Assembly (NCBI GenBank): GCA_016748015.1
Contig: JAAOMT010000201.1
Location: 508,336-572,335 of the forward strand
DNA length: 64,000 nt
DNA from: Geosiphon pyriformis
Lineage: Eukaryota > Glomeromycota > Glomeromycetes > Archaeosporales > Geosiphonaceae
Direction: 5' to 3'
The notes under the pieces were generated by a model. That model did no database searches, was not told where the DNA came from, and was given only the letters and a program-made list of their open reading frames with translations. Every line of letters begins with the position of its first letter. Position 1 is the stretch's first letter. Of this stretch, positions 21,190-33,504 are shown piece by piece. Both the position numbers and the translations under genes were made by a program.

Positions 21190-24180
21190 TTTAATAAAAT
21201 ATCTCACGGTTCCTAGTTTAAATGACTAGAATGACTGGTAAAATTCATTCACCATATCTACAGACTATCTTCAAGTTCTCAAACATAAAATTATTTCAAA
21301 CTGTAGAACTTATAAATTTATTAAATCGATACTTGATATTGATTTATATAAAAATTTTATATTCCCTTTTATCATATATTTTGAGCTCAAGATTTTGTCA
21401 TTAAGATTCATGTTTATACGTATATGAATATTTTTTTAAAATCACCAAATATTTGATTAAACCAGAAATATATATCAATTGCTTAAAAACTAGAATTCCT
21501 AAATACATGGAGCTCTTTTATCTCATTTATCTGGATGAATTTGATGAGCAAAGTTAGAAGAATTAATTTGGTAGAGTACCATATTGATTTGAATAAAAAA
21601 GTCTTTAGAAATAATTTTCTCAATTAAAATTGATGGTAATTTGTAAATTGAAAAGATTCAGAAAAATTTCACTAGTGCTGATATTAAAATATTTTGAATA
21701 AAATCTCCATCTGATAAAATTAGTTATAAACTGACTTCGTGACATAACAACCTTTGTAAGTTACACATTGGCCCATTGTAGCATTAAAGTAAGTTCCATT
21801 ATGTTTGTTAACTTTAGGGAACAGTTTTTTCCTATTGGCACAAAACTAAAAGTAAAAGAGGAAAAATCATTATATTTATCTTTAGGAAATCATCTAAACC
21901 TGGTGCAAAATTGATAAATATACATACTCCATTTTCATTTTTGAACCATGATTTTTTGCAAAAATACACATTGGTAGTTCCCTCTTCGAAAAAATATTCG
22001 GCTTGATGATGGACAAATGTATACTCAAGTCTGCACCTGGATTTGGCGCGCCAGGATCATCAGCTCGAGTAACACGAAATATTTGAAATGTCCTTTTATC
22101 ATCGTCAAGAATTTGATCGATAATGGCACGAAAATCTTCGTGGTTGGCCGTAAGTATATACAGCAATGTCCTTTTTAGGATATCTTGCAAAATATGATAA
22201 AGATGCAAACATTGCGTAGACTAGAGGATGATAACTTTATTTTTTAATGATAAAAGTTTAAAGTTCTAAGTAAATTTAAACTTTGAGAACAAACCTCCAC
22301 CCAATAAATCGAACATGAGCATACTGATTCGAAGCTGTCATTTCGCCAATCTTCCGAAAAAAGTCCTCTTGCTGCATGGACCAATAAACCTTCCCCCCTT
22401 CCAAGTTTTTGTAAAAATATTACCTACTCTGGAGGTTTGGGATAGCCCATCTGATCGACTGTATAGTGCTTTATTAAACTATCGTATGACCTTTTGTCAC
22501 TGGCAATTATAACTGCTATCTCTATATCATTTAAGCTTTCATTGACTGGTTTTAGAAATTAATCAATTAAATTAGCCTAGAATATCTGATTAATATCTTT
22601 AAATCAAATAAATATGATATTAATAAAACTTACTACGATATTCTATTGATATGCGTCCAGAATTGCAGTATGCAGCATTCGCCATGAGTGGATAATTTCC
22701 TAAATCTCGAACTTCCTTTGAATCATTTTTCAATAGAACTCGTTTCTTTTTAAAATTGTCGTACCATACATCCACAGTCTTCTTGAGTCCCCCAAAATTA
22801 AGTGCCACAGGTCCCATCTCATTTTCGGTAAAAGAGTTTTCTGAATCGAGGGAATTTCAAAGTTGTGGCAAAATTGATGACTGTATTCGAAAATTGCATT
22901 CTCTAATTAAATTTATCAGATAACTTAGAACCTTACCTGCTATATTTGGTAAATTATCTTGCGAAAAAGAGACTTGGTTCAATTCATTGCTTCCATTTTC
23001 CACGGTTAATCTATCTTCAAGCTGTGTTAAATCTTGATTTTCCTTTCCTTCATCAACGAGGGAAGCCATGGTAGAAGGCATTAACAAATTGTCGGATACA
23101 GTCTGCAGTTGCAAAGTGTTACTGAATTCTTGATTGAGTTGGTTGAAAAGTGATAGTGATGGTGTGAATGCAACATCATCAGGAATTGCAGCATTGAACC
23201 CAAGTTGATTGTCGTAAGATTTAATAGTTCTGAAAGTGTACGAGTTTTTTAATCTTCACATGAAAATGCTTAAATTAATGAAATATGAAAGAGTTAGTTC
23301 ATTCGTTTATGATCCAACCGTTATCAGTGTCCAATTCTTTTGGAAATTCAGTATCTGGCCCAAAAAAATAATTAACTGGAATAGCATTTTGTTCAAGATC
23401 ATTAGCCAAATCTTCATAAATAGGCTTTGTTTGAACGTGCAAATTTCTTGAACTGGAAATAATAAAAATGAAAAAAAAATATTTGAAAAAATTGGGTTTC
23501 ATTTTGATCATGATGAAAGTGATAAAGAATTTTTCTATTTAATTGAGATACAACAGCTTCAATAAAAATAAGAGTTACTATTAAGAGGGGAATTTTTTGG
23601 TCTCAAATATAAATTATTTCATGACGTTTTCGAAGATGAGATATGGAGATTCCAATATTAGTTTTCAATACAATAGAAAATTTAAACGTTCAACCATTTA
23701 TAATTATTTTTGCTGACATTTCAGAATAATATTTTTTCTAATTGATAGTTAGGAGAAAAATTAATCGAAATAATCTTTGATCTATCAAATATTCATCCGA
23801 ATTTTTTTTGTTGATTGTTTAGGATTTCCTAGTCTACTTCATGCAGAATCAATCGGAATTTAATGGGCTACTGGCACAATCTCTTCACATAATTAGTATA
23901 TCAAAAAAATTGAATAAAAATTGTGGAGCCTTTCTTAAAAGAAAATATTATAGATACTTTCATTAGTGCAACATTAGAGGATTGGCTCATGATGGACATG
24001 TATTTAGAAATTGCTACTCGGGAAAAAGTTGCTATTTATTTGACAAAACACCCTATGGAAATTTGTTAATAATATATATTTAGGGATCCATTCTTTTTAT
24101 CCGTGATCCGAAAAAGGTGATCTTCAGTAATTTAAATGCATCAATCTTAACCACAACTATATTAAGTTGTTGCATAATAT
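21190..24180 (-). repeat. Segmental duplication, inverted copy C (lipase locus)
   Basis: Reverse complement of copy B, including the 5' flank (23512-24180 versus 7990-9116) and 3' flank (21190-21719 versus 11002-11470). Relative to copy B it lacks about 370 bases of 5' flank, corresponding to 8185-8552, joined near a shared cttttaag. With copy B it forms inverted arms of about 3 kb separated by about 9 kb. Confidence 0.8.
21720..23511 (-). pseudogene. Lipase-like pseudogene (copy 3)
   Basis: Exon equivalents are 23511-23319, 23229-22937, 22840-22634, 22545-22295, 22220-21928 and 21845-21720, with all splice signals conserved. Lesions: a one-base deletion early in exon 2 (TTAAATCTTACG versus TTAAATTCTTACG in copy 1) shifts the frame; a TAG follows YPKPPE in exon 4; the middle of exon 4 is deleted; about 11-12 bases covering the elbow (GGCATGGTGTC) are missing; exon 5 lacks the MGNG segment after GQPR and most of the VVHWP acid motif. 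Signal peptide and exon 1 are intact (IISSSRNLHVQTKP segment). This is a recent copy by overall identity but clearly dead. Confidence 0.85.
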
Positions 24181-27105
24181 GATAATTTTCAATGATATTT
24201 TAAATTACCTATTAAGTCAAAATGGCATTGCAAAGAAAATTTGAAACAATATTTCCATTGATATTTTCAACAAAGATTTACTTATCAGCAGATTGGGTCA
24301 AATATTGAAAGATATCAAAATATATAAGTTCAATTAATATAAAAGTAATTTTTATAATTAATATACATCTTTTTTAAATTTACTGATTCTAATTAGTTGA
24401 TTATAGAAAATAAATATGATATAAACGATTTTATAATATTTCATTTATATTAATATAAGATAATAAAATTTTATTTTATATTGTTATTGATCGAAAAAAA
24501 TTTTGAAAACTTATTCTATTACAGAAAAATTATTAGTCTTTTCATTTCAATATTGCAAACATTTCGAACTCGCCTGGTTGAATAAGAATAATAAGATACA
24601 AATTGAATTAAAATAATTTTTGATCAAGGTTTATTGGTTCTCATTTTTTTTTTAGCATGCTGCATATTTTTATTTATTACCTTTTTATGTCGAAAAACCA
24701 TATGCCTAAAGAAGATAATTACACTTTATATTAAATTGGAGAAAATATAAAAATCTCTTCTATTTACTCTTTAATAGAAAAAAAAATTCTAATTTCTAAA
24801 ACTTCAAACATGTTTGGTAACAAATTCGAGTAATTAAAGATTGAAATCAGTTTATAAACTCATTATATTTTTCTTTAGGCGTACATGCTATCGTTCGGCA
24901 AATGGCAAATCATTAAAATAGCTATCAATCATAATTTTATTTAAATGGAAAAAAGATACAATGGGAAAATAGTTAAAACCTTAACTATCGACAGATAAAT
25001 TTCCACAAAGTAATACGAGAGATAAATAAAATCGCCATCATTCTTATTATTGTGAAAAAGTCATTTTCTTAATAGCGGTAAATAAATTCTTCCAATTCCG
25101 GGAATTAGAAAAGATCTTTGGACTGTTGATAAAGCTGAACATCCCGAGCAAGTTAATTCATTGGTACGTATGAAACAATAATACGTAATAAAAATTGTAC
25201 CACCAGAAAATGGAATTTCGTACTTTGCTGCACAACTTTTTTAAGCCTTGAAAAGAGCACAAATATATGTACATGTAAATATGAGATTGTTTCCAAAATT
25301 GGAGTCTCATTCGGAAATGCTTTTAAGAATAAAGTCAAAATCTCGGATAGGTTATTAATGAAATCAGCATTGAATATTGGGTAACGAAAACTTAGTCGAT
25401 CTCTTTGGATGTTTGAAATCATCGTTTAAACTAATTTTGTTTCTCGATTGAAAAAGCTTAAATATTTAATGGATTAAAGAATTGGGTATATATATTTCTC
25501 TCCTTGACTGGTTATTTTCATTGGTTTATTAATTATTTATTAAACGAAACTCAAGGAATATAACTTTGATTTTCATGTAATCGTTTAAAACTTTGCAAGA
25601 TTAAAATTTTAACATTTGCCATAACAGTATAATTATACAGTAAGAAAAAACAATATTTATCCAAAAAAAAAACAATTATTATTATTATTAAAAAAACACC
25701 TTAATTAGTAAAATTAAACTCTAAAAGTTTTCGAAAATCAACCTTTACATGAATCTTCTCTTTAATTTTTTATATATAAAACTTGGGAATTTGAAACCAA
25801 AATGAAAATGGATTATTAATTTTTTTCATCAACTTGATACAATATTATGTAAACAATATTACCCTTATCAGAATTTCAAAGAGAAACTCAAAAATTAAAC
25901 AAGACACAAGATCGAAGATTTGATATTTAACAGAAGTTTAGAAGATATATATATGTATAAATTGAATTCCGGAAGTTTTAAAAAAAATCATAGATTACGG
26001 AGTATACAAATGAATTTGATAAATTTGAAACATGGTCGTACATTGATTTAATAAATAATCAAAAGCAGTATTCTTTCTTAGCAAGAAAGAAGAGAAAATT
26101 TTAGTAAATTAGAATTAATTTTTTTTTTGCCAAACGATAAAAAGTTTTTGCATTAAATATTAATCTTGCCTTCTTTTTTATAGAAATTTTATATTTTCAT
26201 ATTTCTCAAATAGAATACCGCAGTCATGTATTGGATTTTTCGAACTTTTTATATTTGAAAATTTATGTGACGAAATGAAGTAAAGTTTGCTTCTTAAAAA
26301 AAGTTTTAAAAACTCGATTGTCGTAATAGAATTTGTAATTTAAATATTCTATTTAACCACTCGATAAACTGTATATCATTGTTTTTAAGAGACTGTCCAA
26401 TATTTGGATAGTTCTAGAATTAAATAATTATATGAAAAATCAATGATGCTTACATATTTTAAATCCTTTATTATTATTATTATTATTATTATTAATCACG
26501 ATAAGTAGCATATTATGGATATATTTAAAACATAACATAAATATTCAAAATTAATTTTATTCCTGTTATATTTACACGAATCTGCAATTTAAATTGAAAA
26601 GTTCTCTATAATTAAATTCAGCAAACAAATTGTCGAAAATGCATAATCTTTGTTCCTATTAGTATCCAATCTTTCAGTATAAAAATCTAATATTAGCAAA
26701 TAGATTGAATGCTAACTATGGTAATATCAAATTTAAAAAGTAATTCCATCATTTGTAAATCGGTTGAGAAGCTGTAAAGTTTATTCAAAGCTTATCTAGT
26801 TACTCTTTATACGACATCATACATCATTAAACATGCATAATATGCCACAATTTCTCTTCTCAAAAAATTTTACCGGAAATTTTTCGTTTCTTGTTGCACT
26901 CATAATTCTGTACTCTATGAGTGTGGTACTTTAGCTTGTGATCACATTTGAAGAATTAGAACATAAAAAGAGCTGTAGTAAATTAGAAAGGATTATTGAA
27001 AACTCTGAAAGAAATCTCATGAAATACTTTAACCCCATAATTGAAAATTTAATTTAATTTACTTTTCCAACATCAAAAAAATTTATTTCCAAGGTTGAAA
27101 TCAAG
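24181..27105. other. AT-rich intergenic region
   Basis: No intact gene. A minus-strand open frame of 89 codons at 25153-25422 has no domain I recognise and may be a transposon scrap. A (TTA)n microsatellite lies at 26468-26496. The last 300 bases should hold the promoter of the receptor gene. Confidence 0.45.
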
Positions 27106-27510
27106 ATGGAATCGTATTCAAGTCTGAGCAATATTAAAATGAAAGATGCAGTGGTAATAAATGAATCAGGAGAACTTTCGCTAGAGTTATATGGAATGTT
27201 AGTAATTGTATTATCGTCAACAATTAGTAATTCAACTGTAACAATGATGATTATTTGGATATTGAACCAAAAGACTTTAAGAGATTTGGATAATCGATTG
27301 GTATTAAACTTGTTGGTCTCGGATTGGTTGCAAAGTTTCGGCTTTATGATGAGTTTGAATTGGATAGCACAAGGACAAATTGATAATAACTCATTTTGTG
27401 GTCTTCAAGGAGTTATAATAAATATTAGTGACATTAGTTCGGGTATGAAAACATTCATTCGTTATAATTATTAGCAAGATGTTTTTGATTAAGCAATAAT
27501 ACCTTATACA

Positions 27511-27543
<33 letters not shown>

Positions 27544-28525
27544 GTTGTTGTTGTTGTTGTTACTATGATAGGTTTTTGGGCAACAGCGATATGCCTTCAG
27601 ACTTACCTAGCAGTGGTCCACGCCTATGAGCCAAAAAACTACCTCAAATTTTCAATGATAATCATATGGTCTTTGAGCTTTTTTCTCTCACTGCTTGGAT
27701 TTGTGATTGGGAATCCAGGAGATCCTTTTTATAGGTCAGCAGGAGGAATGTGGTGTTGGATCGGCGAAAATTATGCTGGATATAGGATTGGTTTTCATTA
27801 TGGAATTATAGTAATGCTAGCTTTTATCATGTCGATTTTATATGGGATCATGTTTTGGATGTTGTATCGTTATCGTGGAAGGTTGCAGGAAAAATCAGCA
27901 AACGGATTGAAGTTGCAACGAATGAAAAAGGCATTGATTTTATATCCCGTTATTTATCTGATCATAGTTTGCCCTTTGGCATCAGGTGAGCTTAAACTTT
28001 CAACTAGCTTTTATTTTATTTTACTTTCTTTTATTTTGTACTACTACAAAAAACTCCCACTAATATACGTATAATATCATTAAAAGAACGTTTTGTAGCA
28101 ATATTTGGATTGCAAGTTAGCATGACATAGTAAGTCTACAGAGTTTTTATTTACAATTTCCCCTTATTTAAAATTCCTTTATTCCTCAGCTCACTAAATT
28201 TATTTCTAGTCACATAATAGCAGGAACCATCTTTACAGGAGCCGGTCTTCTTAATAGCCTGATATATGGATATACAAGATACTTGGCTTCCTCGAAACCC
28301 TTCCTAAAACATGTGCTTAAAAAAAACTCTGCATTATTTCAAAATGATTTAATAAGCGAACCCGTCTTATCATTAGACAACAATCAGGCCTCCTCATTTT
28401 CTTATCAGGAATCTCGTTCACAGACTGACCTAAGTAGCGTGAATATTTTAGAGAATTCAGATCCGAGAATTGCGGGAGATGGAGGAAAGAATTCAAATTT
28501 ATTAAATATTAATCTAAATGACTAG
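27106..28525 (+). CDS. Seven-transmembrane G-protein-coupled receptor-like protein
   Basis: Four exons, 27106-27442, 27572-27985, 28099-28129 (31-base micro-exon) and 28210-28525, give 365 residues. Seven hydrophobic helices can be traced: YGMLVIVLSSTISNSTVTMM; LVLNLLVSDWLQSFGFMMSL; the third starting at CGLQGVIINISDISSGFWAT; FSMIIIWSLSFFLSLLGFVI; IIVMLAFIMSILYGIMFWML; LILYPVIYLIIVCPLAIFGL; and a seventh, GTIFTGAGLLNSLIYGYTRY. NSLIY stands where NPxxY usually is. Cys before helix 3 and WCWI in loop 2 fit the conserved disulfide. The Ser/Asn-rich cytoplasmic tail is about 90 residues. The helix 3 pattern resembles the cAMP-receptor-like/Git3 class of fungal and amoebal GPCRs, which signal through G-alpha to cAMP; the ligand is unknown. 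Intron 1 holds a TTA/TTG microsatellite. Confidence 0.8.
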
Positions 28526-29520
28526 CTAGTTAAACATACAATTCCTTGTAAATACTAATTAAAATTAATATTAGAATTAAATATTTTTCGACATTCGTAA
28601 TTGGGAATACCTTTTAAGATTTAAAGTTACATATTTGATTAAAATTTTCAGGTTTATTCAAAATAAGAATCAAGAATAATGATCAATTTTGACTAAAAAT
28701 TCATCAATATTATTTAAACTTTCATTATTCCAATTTGGCCAATACGCTAATAGTATAAAAACTGGGCTAGTGGGTGAACTAGTTTTTTTTTAGACATTTG
28801 ATAATATTTGAACTTTAAACATTTCAAAACATTCAATAATAATAAGTTACAAATTAAATGAACATCCTGTAAAAATAATTTATTTAAACATTTTATTTTA
28901 TCAAAATTTGGTTTAGGATTCTTTATTAAATATGGCTTTTTAGCAAAATAATTTCAAAAGAAAATTTTTACATTCATGAATAAAATTTTGAATTTTAATT
29001 AAATTGATAAAAAAAGATCTTGAGATGGTTTTTGAAAAAGGGTATAAACTTTATTTTTTTAATCAATATTTCCATTCAGTATGATAAATTATATGATTTT
29101 TTTGACATGAGTTGAAAATCATGTGAGAATTGCAATGTCAGGATCTTGTTTCAAAACTGTAATTAACTGGCATTAAACTTAATAAATTTTTATAAAAGCC
29201 GGAAAAATATTCTCGAAATGTGTGACTTGTATTCCAAGTTGTGGTTGTTTCACAAAGATAAGAAGGTAATTAATTTAAGGATTTGCAACCTGACTGTAAA
29301 AAATTTTATTTATATTTTTATTATAATTATTCTTAAATTATAAACATCTTTTCGGTGATCAGGTAAATATTTTTTATTTAAAAAAGCGACTCTATATTCC
29401 AAAACATCGCTTAAAAAACTATGAAATTCATCGAGTTTTAAAATAGTTGAAATCAATTATTATTGAATGAGTCTCTGGATAAAATAATTGTAATTTTTAA
29501 ATTTTATTTTGATTTTCTAG
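28526..29520. other. Spacer between receptor and lipase gene 4
   Basis: AT-rich, no gene seen. A plausible splice acceptor (ttttctag) ends at 29520, so an upstream non-coding or coding exon of the next gene could lie here. Confidence 0.4.
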
Positions 29521-31100
29521 ATGTTTATAAATAATTTTAAAATTTGTTACTTACTTGCAAGAAAATTTGCCCGATCTTTTTTGTGTGTTGATTCAAATTT
29601 TCACTACATTTATCCGAAATTAATCAGGATCTTTGGCATTTATATCATTCCCCTTAATCTGACAGCATTTACCGTCATTAGAATGTTGAAATATTTTATC
29701 CATAATAAAAAATCTTTTAGAACACAAGAAATCCATTCCATTCTCTTTCTTTTATTGATATTAGCGATCCCTTTTTTATTTTTTCTAGTTATCAAAAATG
29801 TAAATAAATCTCAAGATATAGATAAAACAAAAAAATTTGTAAAATTCTTTCTTAACTATTCAAACTTGCTATCTCCTGAAGGGCCTATAAAGAAAGATAA
29901 TAATTATTCTCTAAGGGCGGCAAAACGATCTAATGCCAAAAGAAAAACTCCTAACAAGCGATTATTTGAAAAAAAATGGATTGAACGTCTGCACTTTGAT
30001 GTTATAGCTCAATATGCAAACAAGCCTTATTGTGTTGATAGTGCGAAATTCGCAGTCGATTTACCTGAAATAAGTGGCAAATAAATTTAACAGTGAATAA
30101 AATATTTCTTCCAAAAACCATTTAAAGTAATCGCTATGTTACTTATATATCTTTCTAGGGAATATTGAAAAAGGACCATCAATATTTGATTTCTTTCACA
30201 TTGTTGGTTACTTTCGAGGCAAGCAAATAAAAGATTTGATAAAAAAGATTGAGTTACCTCCTTTTTTATTCACTTTTTTGATTATTTTAGGACCCGAAAT
30301 CGGAAGAGAGCAAATGAAAGAACTTTCAGAAGTTGATACCAAAAGATTAACAAAAGGGGTTTGGGAGGTTAATTCTAAATGGGGAAATTTTTTAAGACTT
30401 ACAATTCGTAAGGTTTTCTTTCAACAAATATTGCAGCTCATGAGACAAAAGAAACCTGAGACCCTAAATCATATTAACTTGATAGGGCATGGTGTTGGAG
30501 GAGGTTAGTAAAACTTTTTGATATCAAAAATCAGAATTTTAGCTCAATTCCATTTTAAATTGAATTTTAGTCTATGCTCAAATCTTGAGCATCTTATTGG
30601 ATGATCATTTAAGCAATATTATGCCAGGGTCTACATATCACATCTCGATTTTTACATTTGGGTCACCAAGAGTCGGAAATTCTCAATTTGCAATGACCAT
30701 AAATTTGAGTAATAAAATCACTCATTTTAGGTTCACTCACTCAAATGATTTTGCACCCCATTTCCCGGCAACTACTGGAAGAAACTATTTACATTCTGAA
30801 GGAGAGCATTGGATTGTCCCAAAAAATTGTGATTGCCCATCTGACGAGGATTATACTCTTTATAACTGTCCAGGATATTCTCGTGATGATCTAGACTATT
30901 ACGGAGAAAATTCGGTAGGTTTTTTTATAATTTCGATTGAATTTCTATAAGTATTCAAAATATTTTATTTAAAATTTATTTGCTTATATTTCGCTTAAAA
31001 TACTTTTGAAAGAGATGCAATATTGGCACATTTCGGGCCTTATTTTTCAACTACAATAGGCAAGTGTGATAATTTTTATGATTGGGAGGTACATGCTTAA
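29521..31100 (+). CDS. Divergent lipase-like protein with membrane segment, nucleophile serine absent (copy 4)
   Basis: Exons: 29521 (or ATG 29683) to 30073, 30159-30503, 30571-30918, 31015-31100. The first donor could instead be a GC site at 30077; both keep phase. A hydrophobic segment (ILFLLLILAIPFLFFLVI) follows about 20 residues if the start is 29683, suggesting a signal anchor. The core reads LIGHGVGG|VYAQILSIL, with the same intron position as copies 1-3 and Gly for Ser. Then come FTFGSPRVGNSQF, the acid motif THSNDFAPHFP, the histidine motif YLHSEGEHWI, and a Cys-rich tail CDCPSDEDYTLYNCPGY. The last exon matches the copy 1 end (HFGPYFSTTIGKC versus HNGPYFNVTMGQC). Exons 2-3 of copies 1-3 have no clear equivalent. 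Lipase_3 family; activity doubtful. The start is uncertain. Confidence 0.75.
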
Positions 31101-32107
31101 AATATACATCAAGATTTGGAAGTTTTCGCCACTTGCAAAACCATTTCAATTGAAGATCGGCATTATTTAAATTGGATATGTTATCCAGAAAATATATACA
31201 TACTTTTTATAAAAAAGTTCATGTGCCATTAAATATAAACATTTTTCATATTTAAATAATAAATTTACAATCAATTACCTTTTTGAGAATATTACTGAAT
31301 TTATTTTAAGTATATTTTGGAAACTAATTGAAATGATTCGCTAATATTTGTGCCACTTATTAAATTCATAAATCGATTAATTCATATTTGATCTAAAACT
31401 TGTTCACCTTTATTAACTTTCTTAAAATAAATTTAATATTCCAATCAGCTAGATATTTCATATGAATACTTCTAGAGATAGTGTATGCCTATTTAGATTA
31501 ACTATGAGTTATGAGTTGAACATATTAAAATAGTATTTAAAATTAAAAAAAAAGAATGGATAGAATTTTCTCTAAAACCTATCAAGAATAACAAAACTTG
31601 TTAATAAGTTATGGATTAAATGATTAAAACAAAAATTTGATCATTATGGAAAATTAAAAAACGCAACTCATCCTTAAAAAGATTTCTTAAATTTTTAAGA
31701 GCATTAAAAGAAGTTATGGTACAAAACGAGTTTTCAATATGAGGCAGATACTATGATATTTGAATAACTGCAAAGTCTGACAAATTTCTGGTTGTAATTT
31801 TGAGAGTTTCTTGAAATCCAAGAAAAATAAATTTGCTGTTTTTGCTAAAAAAATCACTCATGACATGGAAGCTTTTGCTGGCTGATTTAAAATTTTAATG
31901 GGTGAAAACGATGAAAATTTTTGATTTCCTTTTTGAAAGTTATCTATTATTTTATCACTTAAATATTAAAATAATACAAGTTTGATATAAAATACAGGAC
32001 CCAAACACTTTCTTAATTGTCGCCTTGAGTGTTGTAGTGAATACATTTGGAAATTTTACATTTTATTTTCTAAATTTTATCAAATTTTATTTATCCACAT
32101 TCTCATG
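31101..32107. other. AT-rich intergenic region
   Basis: No feature is identified between the fourth lipase-like gene and the kinase relic. Confidence 0.5.
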
Positions 32108-32440
32108 ATTATTCAGATTTTATACACTCAATGGAAAACCTTAAAATTAAAAGAACTTGTCCAGTAGCTGATGATTGCAACCAGTGGGAATTGTGTCAAA
32201 AAAAGAATCGCGGAAATGAGTGTTCGGCATGCAAGTTCTTATTTTTTGAAAAACTATTCAAGTGGCAACAAAGTCGTCGACTAGATATTACAAAATCCAA
32301 TTCATAAATCCAAAGTCCGAATATATCATTCTGAATGGATTCTATGAAAATATTTAAATAATTTTTCCGAAGATAGGGTCAGGGAGAATTCGTTACAGTT
32401 TACAAAGCAAGATGAATTAATGAAAATTGACTGGAGTATA
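32108..32440 (+). pseudogene. Relic of kinase N-terminus with Cys motif
   Basis: Near 32155-32265 a frame reads CPVADDCNQWELCQKKNRGN, then ECSACKFLFFEKLFKWQQS, an arrangement of paired cysteines like the short zinc-binding leader before many Glomeromycotina kinases. Further on, in shifting frames, come SEYIILNGFYENI, FPKIGSG and EFVTVYKAR, which fit the linker and glycine-rich loop (G-x-G-x-F-x-x-V-Y-K-A). It stops soon after. A dead fragment; the kinase assignment is an inference from motif order. Confidence 0.5.
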
Positions 32441-32624
32441 ATGCAATATGCAATATGAAATATAAAATAACAAAGAAACTTGGAGTCAGGAAAAGGAATC
32501 TAGAAAGTGTGCCCATCTTTCCAGAACAGTGATGAACTCTTTAGTGAAGTAATCGATTTTTATGGATAAATCTATGTTCACTAAGAGCGGGAGAGATTAA
32601 AATCTTTGACATGTTATTATACAA

Positions 32625-33080
32625 AAAGTCAATTGCCATAACAGAGGTTATAATAATTCTTATTTTGAACAAATGTGATTTTGTTTTATAAAAATATTTC
32701 TTTATCAAATGAAACGTTTGGCAATTATTTGAGATATGTTTCTAAAAATTAAATCACATGCTGCCTTAACTACTATTGTGGGTGAGGGCGATGAAGTGAA
32801 AAGAAATTTTTAAAATATAGAGAAATTAAAATATTACATCTATATAACCAAGAAAAAACTGGGAATCACATTAAAAAAAATGATGAATTTTATTAAAAGA
32901 ATCAAAATTCAAAATATATAAGCAAAGGTCAAAAATAGTTTTTTTGCACTAATTTTTCTGGTGTAGAATTATAAATGGTTGACAAAATATTCAATTAATA
33001 TTTTTTAATAAATATTGTTTTATTATTTAAATCTAGTACTTGAATGTTCATTATAAATTTTTACTCGATTAAAATTGAAA
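32625..33080 (+). repeat. Lipase-locus 3' flank repeat
   Basis: The tract agaggttataataattctt at 32643 and the following tttctttatcaaatgaaa match the 3' flanks at 2840-2930 and 11745-11840. Weaker similarity continues to 33080, in step with 3140-3350. It lies 1.5 kb 3' of lipase gene 4, in the same orientation, so it marks the common origin of the duplicated loci. Confidence 0.6.
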
Positions 33081-33504
33081 TACGAGTGAAAGTAACCACT
33101 AAAAACGAATAAAATAAAGACAAGTTGATGTAAAATTTTATTTTTTATGGTAAAAAATTGCCTTTAAAGTAAATTCCCAAAGCTGATTTTTTTAAAATAT
33201 ACAATGTATTAAAAGTTTATAAAATTATAATAAATGAAGTTTTTTGAAAAAAAATTATTGCAATTATGAATTATAAAAATTAAATTAAAAAAACAGTTTC
33301 AATAAAAAAAATAAAAAAAATAAAACCTAATAAGTAATTTTATAGCATTACATTGACTATTTCAAGTTTTTTTCGACAGAAAAATATTAACGATTTTCTG
33401 AATCTAATATTACCAGCCAATTTTAATTCATAAATTTACAACCTTTTGTTTGAAACATAAACCATATGCTGAATTGTTTTAAATGCTCATGCTTCTTTTT
33501 TTTA

